This document shows positions 1 through 10,604 of a stretch of 47,686 nucleotides of DNA, one piece after another. Each line of letters begins with the position of its first letter. Within the stretch, counting starts at the first letter, position 1. The notes beneath the pieces are model-generated. The model did not search any database. It worked only from the letters and a program-made list of their open reading frames with translations, and was not told where the DNA came from. This DNA comes from Thermodesulfovibrionales bacterium. GTDB taxonomy: Bacteria > Nitrospirota > Thermodesulfovibrionia > Thermodesulfovibrionales > SM23-35. The position numbers were made by a program, and so were the translations under genes. Location: NCBI GenBank assembly GCA_030019415.1, contig JASEEX010000001.1, positions 40,403 to 88,088 on the forward strand. Direction: 5' to 3'.

Positions 1-1
1 T

Positions 2-190
2 AAGGCATTTGCTACAAAGGAGGACCTTAAGGCATTTGCTACAAAGGAGGACCTTAAGGCATTTGCTACAAAGGAGGACCTTAAGGCATTTGCTACAAAG
101 GAGGACCTCAAGGCATTTGCTACAAAGGAGGACCTTAAGGCATTTGCTACAAAGGAGGACCTTAAGGCATTTGCTACAAAGGAGGACTTT
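2..190 (+). repeat. 27-bp tandem repeat, 7 units (may continue left of the window)
   Basis: aaggcatttgctacaaaggaggacctt repeated at 2, 29, 56, 83, 110, 137 and 164; only a terminal C and a last-unit T variant. Confidence 0.95.
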
Positions 191-445
191 CTTGAATTTG
201 AAAGGCGTTTGAGTTCCTCCATGGAGAAGGTTCGGGAAGGGGTAAGGCTTTCCTTATTAGAAGTTGAACAGGAGATAAGGGAAATCAAGAGCAAGTTGAG
301 ATTTTATGATTTCGACTATCTTGCAAGACAAAATGATGCAATAGTTAAGGTCCTTCAGGACCTTTATCAGGAAAAGACACTGGTAGCGGCAAGACTCAAA
401 GAGCACGAAAGCCGCATAGGAATCCTTGAATCTAAGCAACAATAG
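2..445 (+). CDS. Partial (5' truncated) coiled-coil protein with N-terminal KAFATKEDL nonapeptide repeats
   Basis: Frame 2 reads (KAFATKEDL)x6 + KAFATKEDF, then LEFERRLSSSMEKVREGVRLSLLEVEQEIREIKSKL...ESKQQ*. It continues in frame into the 209..445 ORF. No stop between position 2 and 445. Confidence 0.75.
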   Translation, partial: KAFATKEDLKAFATKEDLKAFATKEDLKAFATKEDLKAFATKEDLKAFATKEDLKAFATKEDFLEFERRLSSSMEKVREGVRLSLLEVEQEIREIKSKLRFYDFDYLARQNDAIVKVLQDLYQEKTLVAARLKEHESRIGILESKQQ

Positions 446-456
446 AGGTTTCTGAT

Positions 457-1656
457 ATGGAAGGTAAAGAAGACATAAGGAGTAATGAGATAAACCTTCT
501 TGACTACATTGTTGTCCTCGCAAAGCATAAAGGTCTTATCGTCGGCATTACCTTAGGTGCTGCCATAATAACCGCCATCATAAGCCTTGTCATGCCGCCG
601 ATATATAGAGCAGAGACAAAGATACTTCCACCACAGCAGAGTAGTTCAAGTATGGCCCAGTTTATGGCTCAGTTTGGTGGCGCTGCTAACTTGGCCGGCG
701 GTGCCCTCGGCATAAAGACCACAAATGACCTCTATATCGGGTTATTAAAAAGCAGACCTGTCCTTGATAACATTATTGACAGATTCAATATAATGGGGCT
801 TTATAAGACTGAAAGCCAGGAAGATGCAAGACGTGCCCTTGCAGGCGCACTGAAGCCTCAGGACGACAAAAAAAGTGGAATAATAACTATTGGAATAGAG
901 GATAAAGACCCAAAGCGTGCTGCTGATATGGCAAATGCCTTTGTGGAGGAATTAAAGAATCTAAATAAAGGACTTGCCGTCACAGAGGCAAGCCAGAGAA
1001 GGCTTTTCTTTGAGGAGCAGTTGAAGGATGTAAAAGAATCCCTCATAAAGGCAGAGGAGTCTATGAAAGGGTTTCAAGAAAAAACAGGTGTTATCAAGAT
1101 GGATGAGCAGGCAATTGCAGTAATAGGGGGCATTGCAAACCTGAGGGCACAGATTGCTGCGAAAGAGGTAGGGCTGAAGGTAATGAGGACATATGCAACG
1201 CCGCAGAATCCTGACCTACAGAGGGCAGAGGAAGAGCTAAGGGGCTTAAGGGTAGAGTTAAGCAAGCTTGAGGCAAAAGGTGGTGGCCAAAATCCAGACC
1301 CCCTCATGCCAACAGGTAGAATACCAGGAGTGGGCACGGAGTATGTAAGAAAGCTCAGGGATTTTAAATACAACGAGGCCCTTTACGAAATCTTATTAAA
1401 GCAGTTTGAGGCTGCAAAACTCGATGAGGCCAAGGATGCTGCAATAATACAGGTAATAGAGAAGGCAATACCGCCAGAAAAAAGGGTAAAGCCAAAAAGA
1501 AAACAGATGGTAATGATTGCAATGGTCACAGGGTTCTTTATTTCAGTATTTGCAGCATTTTTTATGGAATATATAGAGAAGTCATCGAAGGGCCCTGACA
1601 ATAAAGAGCGATTTGAAACACTCAAGAGATATGCTAATTTCCGTTTCAAGAGATAG
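457..1656 (+). CDS. Wzz/GumC-like polysaccharide chain-length determinant protein
   Basis: N-terminal TM, PPIYRAETKILPP, long coiled coil, C-terminal TM after PPEKRVKPKRK; typical Wzz/GNVR layout. Confidence 0.85.
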   Translation: MEGKEDIRSNEINLLDYIVVLAKHKGLIVGITLGAAIITAIISLVMPPIYRAETKILPPQQSSSSMAQFMAQFGGAANLAGGALGIKTTNDLYIGLLKSRPVLDNIIDRFNIMGLYKTESQEDARRALAGALKPQDDKKSGIITIGIEDKDPKRAADMANAFVEELKNLNKGLAVTEASQRRLFFEEQLKDVKESLIKAEESMKGFQEKTGVIKMDEQAIAVIGGIANLRAQIAAKEVGLKVMRTYATPQNPDLQRAEEELRGLRVELSKLEAKGGGQNPDPLMPTGRIPGVGTEYVRKLRDFKYNEALYEILLKQFEAAKLDEAKDAAIIQVIEKAIPPEKRVKPKRKQMVMIAMVTGFFISVFAAFFMEYIEKSSKGPDNKERFETLKRYANFRFKR

Positions 1657-1661
1657 ATTGT

Positions 1662-2098
1662 GTGAAAAGATTTGCATTGGTGCTGCCCTTCCTTTTATTA
1701 ATTGTCTCTGCCAATGAATCTTTAGCAGCTCCGGACTCTTTATTCAAAGGGCAACAGGGGCATCAAGACCATCAGAAGATGACTCAAAATGGAGGCCACT
1801 TAAGGATGGCAATGGACTGAGTGCCCATGCCTTTGTAGGTGCGGTGCCTTTCATAACCGCTGCTAAGATGAATGATATTCAATATCTGAAGGCTGTTTTT
1901 TATGGCTTATCAATACTTCCAGGACTGTCAAGAATAAATGATAATAAACACTATTTTTCTCAGGTTGCACTTGGTTGGTATCTTGCATTTTTAAGTTGTA
2001 GTGCCATTGAAAAAACAGAATCTAAAAATAGAACAAAATTTCTGATTACTCCTCTTTCAGGTAATGGTGTAGCTGTACAGGTCTATATAGGCATTTAA
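1662..2098 (+). pseudogene. Degraded PAP2-like (phosphatidic acid phosphatase-like) gene, frameshifted
   Basis: GTG 1662 gives a signal-peptide-like start (VKRFALVLPFLLLIVSANESLAA) in one frame. A second frame then reads ASRPSEDDSKWRPLKDGNGLSAHAFVGAVPFITAAKMND...GLSRINDNKHYFSQVALGWYLAFL... Confidence 0.5.
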
Positions 2099-2121
2099 AA
2101 GATATTTGATTTTTAACGGGT

Positions 2122-2148
2122 AAAAGGGGCAGTTAAACTGCCCCTTTT
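2122..2148. terminator. Bidirectional rho-independent terminator
   Basis: aaaaggggcagtt-a-aactgcccctttt, perfect arms with A/T tracts on both sides, between convergent genes. Confidence 0.8.
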
Positions 2149-2167
2149 ATGATGATGCGTATACGTA

Positions 2168-2521
2168 TCAGTGAAGTAGCTTTCCAAAGGGATTCACAAA
2201 GAGGATGATGAGAATCACAACCAGGGCATAGATTGTTAGTGACTCCATCAGTGCAAGACCGATGATGAGGGTTGTTGTGATCTTACCTGTTGTGCCTGGA
2301 TTTCTGGCTATTCCTTCGCATGCCTTACTTGTGCCAATGCCCATACCAATGCCTGAGCCAATGGCACCAAGTCCTATTCCGATACCGCAGCCGAGTGCAG
2401 CCATTGCATAGTAAAAGATGTTTGAACCCTTTTCGGGTGCAGCCTCCTCAGCAAAACATAAAGGCGCTAATACCCATAAAAGTGCGAGGGCAAGCAGAAT
2501 TACAGTCTCAGTCTTCTTCAT
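2168..2521 (-). CDS. atpE: F0F1 ATP synthase subunit c with N-terminal signal-like extension
   Basis: [25 protein letters not shown]...[15 protein letters not shown]. Start set at the ATG at 2521 preceded by ggagg; the ORF track start at 2542 is upstream of the SD. Confidence 0.92.
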   Translation of the reverse strand: MKKTETVILLALALLWVLAPLCFAEEAAPEKGSNIFYYAMAALGCGIGIGLGAIGSGIGMGIGTSKACEGIARNPGTTGKITTTLIIGLALMESLTIYALVVILIILFVNPFGKLLH

Positions 2522-2555
2522 TATTTTTCTCCCTCCTTTCAATAGTAATTTTTAA

Positions 2556-3254
2556 TTAATGTGCCTCTTCAACAGCACCGGCAAAATAACATACTGACAA
2601 AAGTGTAAAGACAAAGGCCTGGACAATGGCGACGAGGACACCGAGTCCTAAAATCAAAGTCGGGAAAATCCATGGGGCAATAATCGCAAGGATTAAAAGT
2701 AACACGTGCTTTGCTGTCATATTGCCAAACAACCGGATTGTAAGGGTGAAGGGCCTTGCGAGGTGGCTGATAAACTCTACAACGAACATCAGTATCATAA
2801 GCGGGAGCGCAGCTATAGAACGGATGGGACCAAGAAAATGGTATATGTATTTAATTCCGTGAATCCTGATCCCATAAAATTGGTATGCTATAAAGACAGG
2901 TACCGCCATAGCCGCATTTGTATTTACATTGGCTGTAGCTGAAGCGAATCCCGGTATCAGACCCATAAAATTACAGAGAAGTATAAATATAAATATCGTG
3001 CAGATGAAAGAAAATACCTGTCTGCCCCAACGGTGGCCTATATTGTCCTCTACTAATTTTAAGATTGCCTCCGTTATCACCTCCATGAAATTCTGAATAC
3101 CTCTTGGTACTAAACGGACAGATGTTCTTATGATAAGGGCTACAACTATTAAGATTACAGATGCAAGAAGGGCGTGGCTCACATTGTGCGGTATTACCTC
3201 AGGATTAATAATGGCATCCATTAAAAGGGTCTCGTGTAAAGCTTCTACTGCCAT
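2556..3254 (-). CDS. atpB: F0F1 ATP synthase subunit a
   Basis: TLTIRLFGNMTAKHVLL and GLIPGFASATANVNTNAAMAV, typical of subunit a. Confidence 0.93.
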   Translation of the reverse strand: MAVEALHETLLMDAIINPEVIPHNVSHALLASVILIVVALIIRTSVRLVPRGIQNFMEVITEAILKLVEDNIGHRWGRQVFSFICTIFIFILLCNFMGLIPGFASATANVNTNAAMAVPVFIAYQFYGIRIHGIKYIYHFLGPIRSIAALPLMILMFVVEFISHLARPFTLTIRLFGNMTAKHVLLLILAIIAPWIFPTLILGLGVLVAIVQAFVFTLLSVCYFAGAVEEAH

Positions 3255-3424
3255 AGGTACCTCCTCGGAGAAAAATCGGTGTTATACTACATAAGCCTCC
3301 CTGAAAAGTCAAGGAGGAAATGAATGAATTAATTAATTTTATAAAAAGGGGTGACAACTGAAATTGGGCACTTAGTTAATTGGTATGTTTTAAAAAATAC
3401 CTGTAGTAAAATAATGAAGGAAAA

Positions 3425-3859
3425 ATGAAAAAGGTACTTTCCGAATTTACTGAAGAGGAAAAGAAGAATATGCCTCTTTATACTATAGGGGTTGTAGCGG
3501 AGCTGATAGGGATTACAGACCAGACAATCCGACTTTATGAAAAACATGGCCTGATAAAGCCTGGCAGAAGGAATAGAAACAGATTTTATTCAGAGAATGA
3601 CGTAAAATGGCTCCGATGTCTGAGGGATCTTATACATAACAAAAAGATAAGCATCGAAGGGATTAAAAAGCTGCTCGATTATGTACCATGCTGGGAGATA
3701 ACAGGCTGTTCAGAGGGGGAAAGGGAAAAGTGCTCTGCATATATAGAGAGGATAAAGCCATGCTGGGAACTTAACAGGACTATATGCCAGGGGGAGTCTT
3801 CCAGGTTATGTGAGAACTGTGTTGTCTTTTTATCCAGGGCTATTGAGAGAAAGGTCTAA
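3425..3859 (+). CDS. MerR-family regulator with Cys/Trp-rich C-terminal domain
   Basis: YTIGVVAELIGITDQTIRLYEKHGLIKPGRRNRNRFYSENDV (MerR HTH), then CWEITGC...CSAYIERIKPCWEL...CENCVVF. Confidence 0.85.
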   Translation: MKKVLSEFTEEEKKNMPLYTIGVVAELIGITDQTIRLYEKHGLIKPGRRNRNRFYSENDVKWLRCLRDLIHNKKISIEGIKKLLDYVPCWEITGCSEGEREKCSAYIERIKPCWELNRTICQGESSRLCENCVVFLSRAIERKV

Positions 3860-3919
3860 CCCCCCATGAGCGAAGATACTATATCCGCCATCGGTTAAAA
3901 AATTTATGTATTAAGTAGG

Positions 3920-5314
3920 CTAAAACCCTACCATTACGGCATTGAGTTTCCCTTCAACAATCTCTCTAATTTCTCTAAGAGAATCTTCATCTTTTGCCTC
4001 GAACCTCAACACAAGTGCTGGCTGGGTGTTTGAAGCCCTTATAAGTCCCCATCCTTTATCGAAATTAATCCTTATGCCGTCAATGTCATTAAGAGGGTAA
4101 TCCCTGAATACCTCCTTTGCCCTCTCGACTATCTTGAACTTTATATCATCAGGACATCCGAGTCTTATCTCAGGGGTTGAGACGCTTTTTGGGACATCGC
4201 TGAGCAGTCTCTCTATAGAATAAGGGCTTCCCTTCTTAGAGAGTATCTCGAGAAGTCTGAGACTTGTGTATATCGCATCATCATATCCAAAGTACCTGTC
4301 AGCAAAGAATATATGCCCGCTCATCTCTCCACCGAGGAGTGCACCCGCCTCCTTCATCTTATGTTTTATGAGTGAGTGACCGGCCTTCCACATAATAGGA
4401 TTTCCTCCGAGCCTTTTTATTTCGTCATACATTACCTGAGAACATTTAACCTCGCCCACAAAGGTCGGAGGTTCTAACTTTTGAGTTTTGAGTTTTGAGT
4501 TTTGAGTTTCGATGATGTCCCTTGCGAATATAATCATAAGCCTGTCTCCCCATATCACCTCACCCTTATCACTCACAACTCCTATCCTGTCAGCATCTCC
4601 GTCATAGCCGATACCAACGTCCGCACCTGAGGATACTACCTCTGCGATGAGGTCTTTTATATTCTCCATCACTGTAGGATCTGGGTGATGGTTCGGGAAG
4701 TTTCCATCAGGCTCGCAATAAAGTTCTATTACTTCGCAGCCGAGGTCTCTCATGAGTTGTGGTGCAATGAGGCCGCCTGTACCGTTACCAGCATCAATTA
4801 CAACCTTTATCCTGCTAAGGGGAGGAAAACCTCTCTTGAGGTGCTCCATATATTTCGGGATTATCTCATAAACTTCGGCCTTTCCTTCCCCCTCTATAAA
4901 ATCACACCCATCACATATCTTTCTTATATCTTGTATCTTTTCACCATAAAGGGTCTCTTTACCTACACTCAGCTTCAGGCCATTGAATTCAGGTGGATTG
5001 TGGCTTCCCGTGATCATTACCCCACCGTCAACTGGGAGGTGAAATAGAGAAAAATATTGTAAGGGAGTTGGACATACGCCAATATCTACAACATCAATGC
5101 CGCTACCAAGGAGTCCTCGTGAGAGGGCCTCAAATATGACAGAAGAACTCAGCCTTACATCTCTTCCAATGCTTACCTTTATCTTTTCTTTTTTAAGGAT
5201 GCCCTTCAGATAAACTGCAAATGCCCTTCCTATCTTTTCGATAACCTCCTCTGTAAGGTCCTTTCCCCATATCCCTCTTACATCATACTGTCTGAAGATT
5301 GAGGGATTTATCAT
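3920..5314 (-). CDS. Phosphomannomutase/phosphoglucomutase
   Basis: MITGSHNPPEFNGLKLS active-site Ser loop, GIGYDGDADRIG metal loop, GEMSGHIFFADRYFGYDDAIY, RASNTQPALVLRFEA. Confidence 0.93.
   Translation of the reverse strand: MINPSIFRQYDVRGIWGKDLTEEVIEKIGRAFAVYLKGILKKEKIKVSIGRDVRLSSSVIFEALSRGLLGSGIDVVDIGVCPTPLQYFSLFHLPVDGGVMITGSHNPPEFNGLKLSVGKETLYGEKIQDIRKICDGCDFIEGEGKAEVYEIIPKYMEHLKRGFPPLSRIKVVIDAGNGTGGLIAPQLMRDLGCEVIELYCEPDGNFPNHHPDPTVMENIKDLIAEVVSSGADVGIGYDGDADRIGVVSDKGEVIWGDRLMIIFARDIIETQNSKLKTQKLEPPTFVGEVKCSQVMYDEIKRLGGNPIMWKAGHSLIKHKMKEAGALLGGEMSGHIFFADRYFGYDDAIYTSLRLLEILSKKGSPYSIERLLSDVPKSVSTPEIRLGCPDDIKFKIVERAKEVFRDYPLNDIDGIRINFDKGWGLIRASNTQPALVLRFEAKDEDSLREIREIVEGKLNAVMVGF
4479..4506. 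repeat. 7-nt tandem array, 4 x ttttgag, inside the phosphomannomutase CDS
   Basis: Four perfect copies of ttttgag; encodes ETQNSKLKTQKLE on the minus strand. Confidence 0.95.
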
Positions 5315-5351
5315 AGCTAATTCCTACTTTTTAATTACTAATCTCTGCCTC

Positions 5352-7667
5352 CTAATCAAAATTAAGGTTTATTTGATCTTCCTTTATCCTCCAGATAGAA
5401 GGAGAAGACGCAAATTTTTTCGGCTCCGTGCCTTCCTTAAAATATTCTTTTATACCTGCTGCCTCGACCCCTGATAAAAGCCCTGTTGCCGGGTCTATAA
5501 TGCAACTTACGATACCGTCATCAGGTGGAGAGAATTCTTGAGGTTCGCCCTTTAATACATCCTTAATAAAAGACACCCAGATAGGAGATGCTGCACGCGC
5601 GCCTGTCTCCTGAGGACCGAGGGGTCTCATATCGTCAAAACCAACCCAGACAACAGCAACTAAATCCGGGCAATAGCCTGCAAACCATGCATCTCTGAAT
5701 TCGTTTGTTGTCCCTGTCTTTCCGGCGACAGGCCGACCGAGTGCTTTAGCCCTCCACCCTGTACCATATTTTACAACATCCTCCATCATCGAGGTTATCA
5801 GAAAAGCAGTCTGGGGACTTATAACCTGCTCTGCATCTGGTTCATTGCTTTCGAGAACCCTCCCCTTTGAATCTATGATATATTTAATTGTGATGGGTTT
5901 TTTTACCCTCATACCATTGCTTGCAAATACATCAAAACATAAAGCAAGTTCCATAGGGGTAATGCTCATTGAGCCCAGTGAGATGGTCAGATCTCCCGGC
6001 ATCTCTCTTTGAAGACCTAAGGTTCTCGCAAAATCTATCACGCTATTTACTCCAATTGCTTCAACCAATTTTACTGTAACTACGTTTCTTGAATATGCTA
6101 ATGCCTCTCTCAGACGTGTTGGCCCGTAAAATTTATGGTCATAGTTTTCGGGGCTCCATTCACCTTTTGGTCCCCCCCGGTAGGTTACGGGTTCGTCCGC
6201 TATGATGCTTGCTGGAGTAAAGCCATGGTCTATTGCAGCTGCATATATAATAGGCTTGAACGCAGAACCTGGCTGGCGCTTTGCATTTACAGCCCTGTTA
6301 AATTCGCTCTTTACAAAATCATATCCGCCAATCATTACCTTGATGAACCCGGTGCTCGGCTCTAAGGCAACAATAGCCCCTTCTACCTCCGGCTCCTGCT
6401 CAAGGGAAAGTCGGATATCATTGTCCTTGATGCTTTTAATGCCCACCTTAACAACATCTCCAGATTTGAGTATCTGTGTCAACCTAAAGTTTTCCAAAAT
6501 TTTGCCTGTACCCTTCTTTGGGTCGAGAACCTTAGATGCCCATCTTGCATCCTCGATCAAGAGTTTTCCTACAATACCTCTCGTCTTTATCAGGGCTTCT
6601 TTTTCGGTAACCTTAAGAACAAGTCCAGAGGAAATATCCCAGGTACCTGCAACTACAGGAGGTATGAGTTCCTTGCCTTTCAATTCCTTTTTGACATCAA
6701 CGTCCTTCCTGTGTTCTAATGGCCCTCGCCATCCTCTTCTTTTGTCGAGTTCCCTGAGACCCTCCTGGAGCGCCTTCGACGCCGATAATTGTGCATTTCT
6801 ATCTAATGTGGTATATACCTTTAATCCTCCTCTATATACGAGTTCTGCGCCATATTTTTCTTCAAGATATTTTCTTACGTACTCCATGAAATAGTTATGG
6901 GCTTCTGTTCCCTTCTTTACGCTTGAAAGATAAAAAGGCTGTTTTAATGCATTCTCTTTCTCAGATTTTTTGATGTATCCCTCTTCCTCCATCCTTGAAA
7001 GAACGATCTGCTGTCTCTCTCTGGCCTTTGTAAGGTTGTTGTATGGAGAATATAATGAGGGTGCCTTTATGAGGCCCACAATGAGTGCAGCCTCAGGTAA
7101 GGTTATATCCTTTACTGACTTTCCAAAATATACCCTTGAAGCCATCTCAACACCATATGCACCATGGCCAAAATAGACTTTGTTCAGATAAAGTTCAAGT
7201 ATTTCTTCCTTATCAAGGTTTTTTTCCATCTTTATCGCAAGTGCTGCCTCCCTGAGCTTTCTCTTTAGAGTCTTTTCCGGTGTAAGGAACATTATCTTTG
7301 CAAGCTGTTGTGTTATTGTGCTTCCACCCTCTTTTAACTCTGCATAGAGAATGTCTTTAATGAGTGCCCTTGTTATCGCAATATAGTCAATACCTTTATG
7401 CCTCCAGAACCTCGAATCTTCAACTGCTATTGCAGCATTTACCATATTTTCCGGCATCTTGTGCAGGGGAACAAATATACCTTTTTCTACCTTTAGCTCT
7501 CCTACAAGGACATCATCAGCAGCATATATCTTCGTGCCTGCTGCAGGCCTGTATTGCTTCAGGTCTTCAACAGAAGGTATTCCCTTTTCGATTGCAAAAT
7601 AACTTCCGGCAGAGGCTCCGAGGATGATGGAGAAGGCTATAAAGATAAGAATAAATTTAAATCGCAT
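5352..7667 (-). CDS. PBP1A-family penicillin-binding protein
   Basis: EDSRFWRHKGID and GGSTITQQLAK (glycosyltransferase 51); RQPGSAFKPIIYAAA, SRN, GKTGTTNEFRDAWFAGY (transpeptidase). Confidence 0.93.
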   Translation of the reverse strand: MRFKFILIFIAFSIILGASAGSYFAIEKGIPSVEDLKQYRPAAGTKIYAADDVLVGELKVEKGIFVPLHKMPENMVNAAIAVEDSRFWRHKGIDYIAITRALIKDILYAELKEGGSTITQQLAKIMFLTPEKTLKRKLREAALAIKMEKNLDKEEILELYLNKVYFGHGAYGVEMASRVYFGKSVKDITLPEAALIVGLIKAPSLYSPYNNLTKARERQQIVLSRMEEEGYIKKSEKENALKQPFYLSSVKKGTEAHNYFMEYVRKYLEEKYGAELVYRGGLKVYTTLDRNAQLSASKALQEGLRELDKRRGWRGPLEHRKDVDVKKELKGKELIPPVVAGTWDISSGLVLKVTEKEALIKTRGIVGKLLIEDARWASKVLDPKKGTGKILENFRLTQILKSGDVVKVGIKSIKDNDIRLSLEQEPEVEGAIVALEPSTGFIKVMIGGYDFVKSEFNRAVNAKRQPGSAFKPIIYAAAIDHGFTPASIIADEPVTYRGGPKGEWSPENYDHKFYGPTRLREALAYSRNVVTVKLVEAIGVNSVIDFARTLGLQREMPGDLTISLGSMSITPMELALCFDVFASNGMRVKKPITIKYIIDSKGRVLESNEPDAEQVISPQTAFLITSMMEDVVKYGTGWRAKALGRPVAGKTGTTNEFRDAWFAGYCPDLVAVVWVGFDDMRPLGPQETGARAASPIWVSFIKDVLKGEPQEFSPPDDGIVSCIIDPATGLLSGVEAAGIKEYFKEGTEPKKFASSPSIWRIKEDQINLNFD

Positions 7668-7718
7668 CTTTAAATTATACCCTTATACATTAGACCTGTC
7701 AAAATGGAGGTCAAAATA

Positions 7719-7749
7719 AAACGGGGGCGTATGGAATACGCCCCCGTTT
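7719..7749 (-). terminator. Rho-independent terminator of groESL
   Basis: aaacgggggcgtat-gga-atacgcccccgttt, perfect 14-bp stem; minus-strand tail ttttattttg. Confidence 0.85.
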
Positions 7750-7750
7750 A

Positions 7751-7778
7751 TCGACTATTGACTCCTGACTCCTGACTA
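7751..7778. repeat. 7-nt tandem array, 4 units (tcgacta ttgactc ctgactc ctgacta)
   Basis: Period-7 repeat between the terminator and the groEL stop. Confidence 0.8.
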
Positions 7779-7782
7779 ATTT

Positions 7783-9411
<1,629 letters not shown>

Positions 9412-9437
9412 TTATAACCTCCTTAACATCAAATTTT

Positions 9438-9734
9438 TTAGCCTTCAATGATTCCTAAGATGTCTTCTTCCCTGATGATGAGGTACTCTTCCTCGTCAAT
9501 CCTAATCTTTGAGCCTGAATACTTATCGAAAAGTATAGTATCCCCAACCTTAACCTCCATAGGCTGACGTTTGCCATCATCTGTCACCCTACCAGGGCCT
9601 ACTGCTATTACTGTGCCCTTTTGAGGTTTCTCCTTTGCAGCATCAGGAATATAAAGACCCCCTGCTGTCTTTTCCTCCTCTGAGGAATACTTGACAAACA
9701 CCCTGTCTCTAAGCGGTTTGAACTTCATACCCAT
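9438..9734 (-). CDS. groES: Co-chaperonin GroES
   Basis: [47 protein letters not shown] aaaggag upstream. Confidence 0.98.
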   Translation of the reverse strand: MGMKFKPLRDRVFVKYSSEEEKTAGGLYIPDAAKEKPQKGTVIAVGPGRVTDDGKRQPMEVKVGDTILFDKYSGSKIRIDEEEYLIIREEDILGIIEG

Positions 9735-9770
9735 CGCTCCTTTCTTTATAATATAAGATTTTTGATTATA

Positions 9771-9797
9771 TTAGCACTCAAAGTCAGTGAGTGCTAA
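9771..9797. promoter_or_regulatory. CIRCE element (HrcA operator)
   Basis: ttagcactc-N9-gagtgctaa, exact consensus match immediately upstream of groES. Confidence 0.97.
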
Positions 9798-9938
9798 TAT
9801 AATGGTTAGTGGATATAGAAGGCAAGGATTTTTAAGGGTCAAAAAGATTTAAAATCACATAATAACTTCTATTTTCTCTAAAATTCATGCATTTTCTAAT
9901 TTTTTATAAAGCCTTCTTTCTATTTATAATTAAAACCA

Positions 9939-10604
9939 CTATTTAGTCCTTCTTGGTAACCAGAGTCTTATTGTTAGAAGACCTATAAGGAAACCTCCTA
10001 TATGGGCAAACCACGCAACCCCACCCTCCTTAACAAGACCTGTGCTTATCAGGCCGTTGACGAATTGTATAACAGCCCAGAATCCGATAACTATAAAGGC
10101 AGGGATCTTCACAACTTGTACAAAGAAACCCAAAAATATCAGTGTATATATCCCTGCCCTGGGAAAAAGTAGTAAATATGCACCGAGGACACCAGAGACG
10201 GCACCGCTTGCTCCAATCATGGGTATAAACGAATGGGGCTCTGTGATTGCATGGGCATAGGCAGAGGCAATTCCACAGAAGATGTAAAAAATAATAAACC
10301 TTAAATGGCCTAATTTGTCTTCTATGTTGTTGCCGAATATCCATAGGTAAAGCATGTTGCCTGCGAGGTGAAAAACTCCTCCATGCATAAACATGGCAGA
10401 GAAGATTGTCAGTGCTGGATGTATCGGCTGGACCGCCTCGAAGGTCAGGATGTAATTAGGGATTGCACCGTAAGCATAGGCAAGCTTTTCCATGTCCGAT
10501 GGAGATGCGACCTGGAATAAGAATATAAGTATGTTGAGTGTGATAATCCCTATCGTTACATAAGGGAATATATGTGTAGGATTATCATCTTTATAAGGAA
10601 TCAA
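9939..10604 (-). CDS. Rhomboid-family intramembrane serine protease
   Basis: Multi-TM protein with GASGAVSGVLGAY (catalytic Ser) and AHIGGFLIG (His). Confidence 0.92.
   Translation of the reverse strand: MIPYKDDNPTHIFPYVTIGIITLNILIFLFQVASPSDMEKLAYAYGAIPNYILTFEAVQPIHPALTIFSAMFMHGGVFHLAGNMLYLWIFGNNIEDKLGHLRFIIFYIFCGIASAYAHAITEPHSFIPMIGASGAVSGVLGAYLLLFPRAGIYTLIFLGFFVQVVKIPAFIVIGFWAVIQFVNGLISTGLVKEGGVAWFAHIGGFLIGLLTIRLWLPRRTK

Noticed and set aside
2-190. CRISPR array
   Set aside because: Units are contiguous with no spacers and are coding.
9-212. ORF MLQRRTLRHLLQRRT... as a real protein
   Set aside because: It is an off-frame reading of the 27-bp repeat; the frame continuous with the downstream coiled-coil ORF gives KAFATKEDL.
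3425-3859. HspR heat-shock repressor
   Set aside because: It has a MerR HTH but the Cys/Trp-rich C-terminus and genomic context are not those of HspR, and heat-shock control here is explained by CIRCE.
6202-6894. 230-aa plus-strand ORF opposite PBP1A
   Set aside because: Antisense to a well-supported penicillin-binding protein; no independent support.
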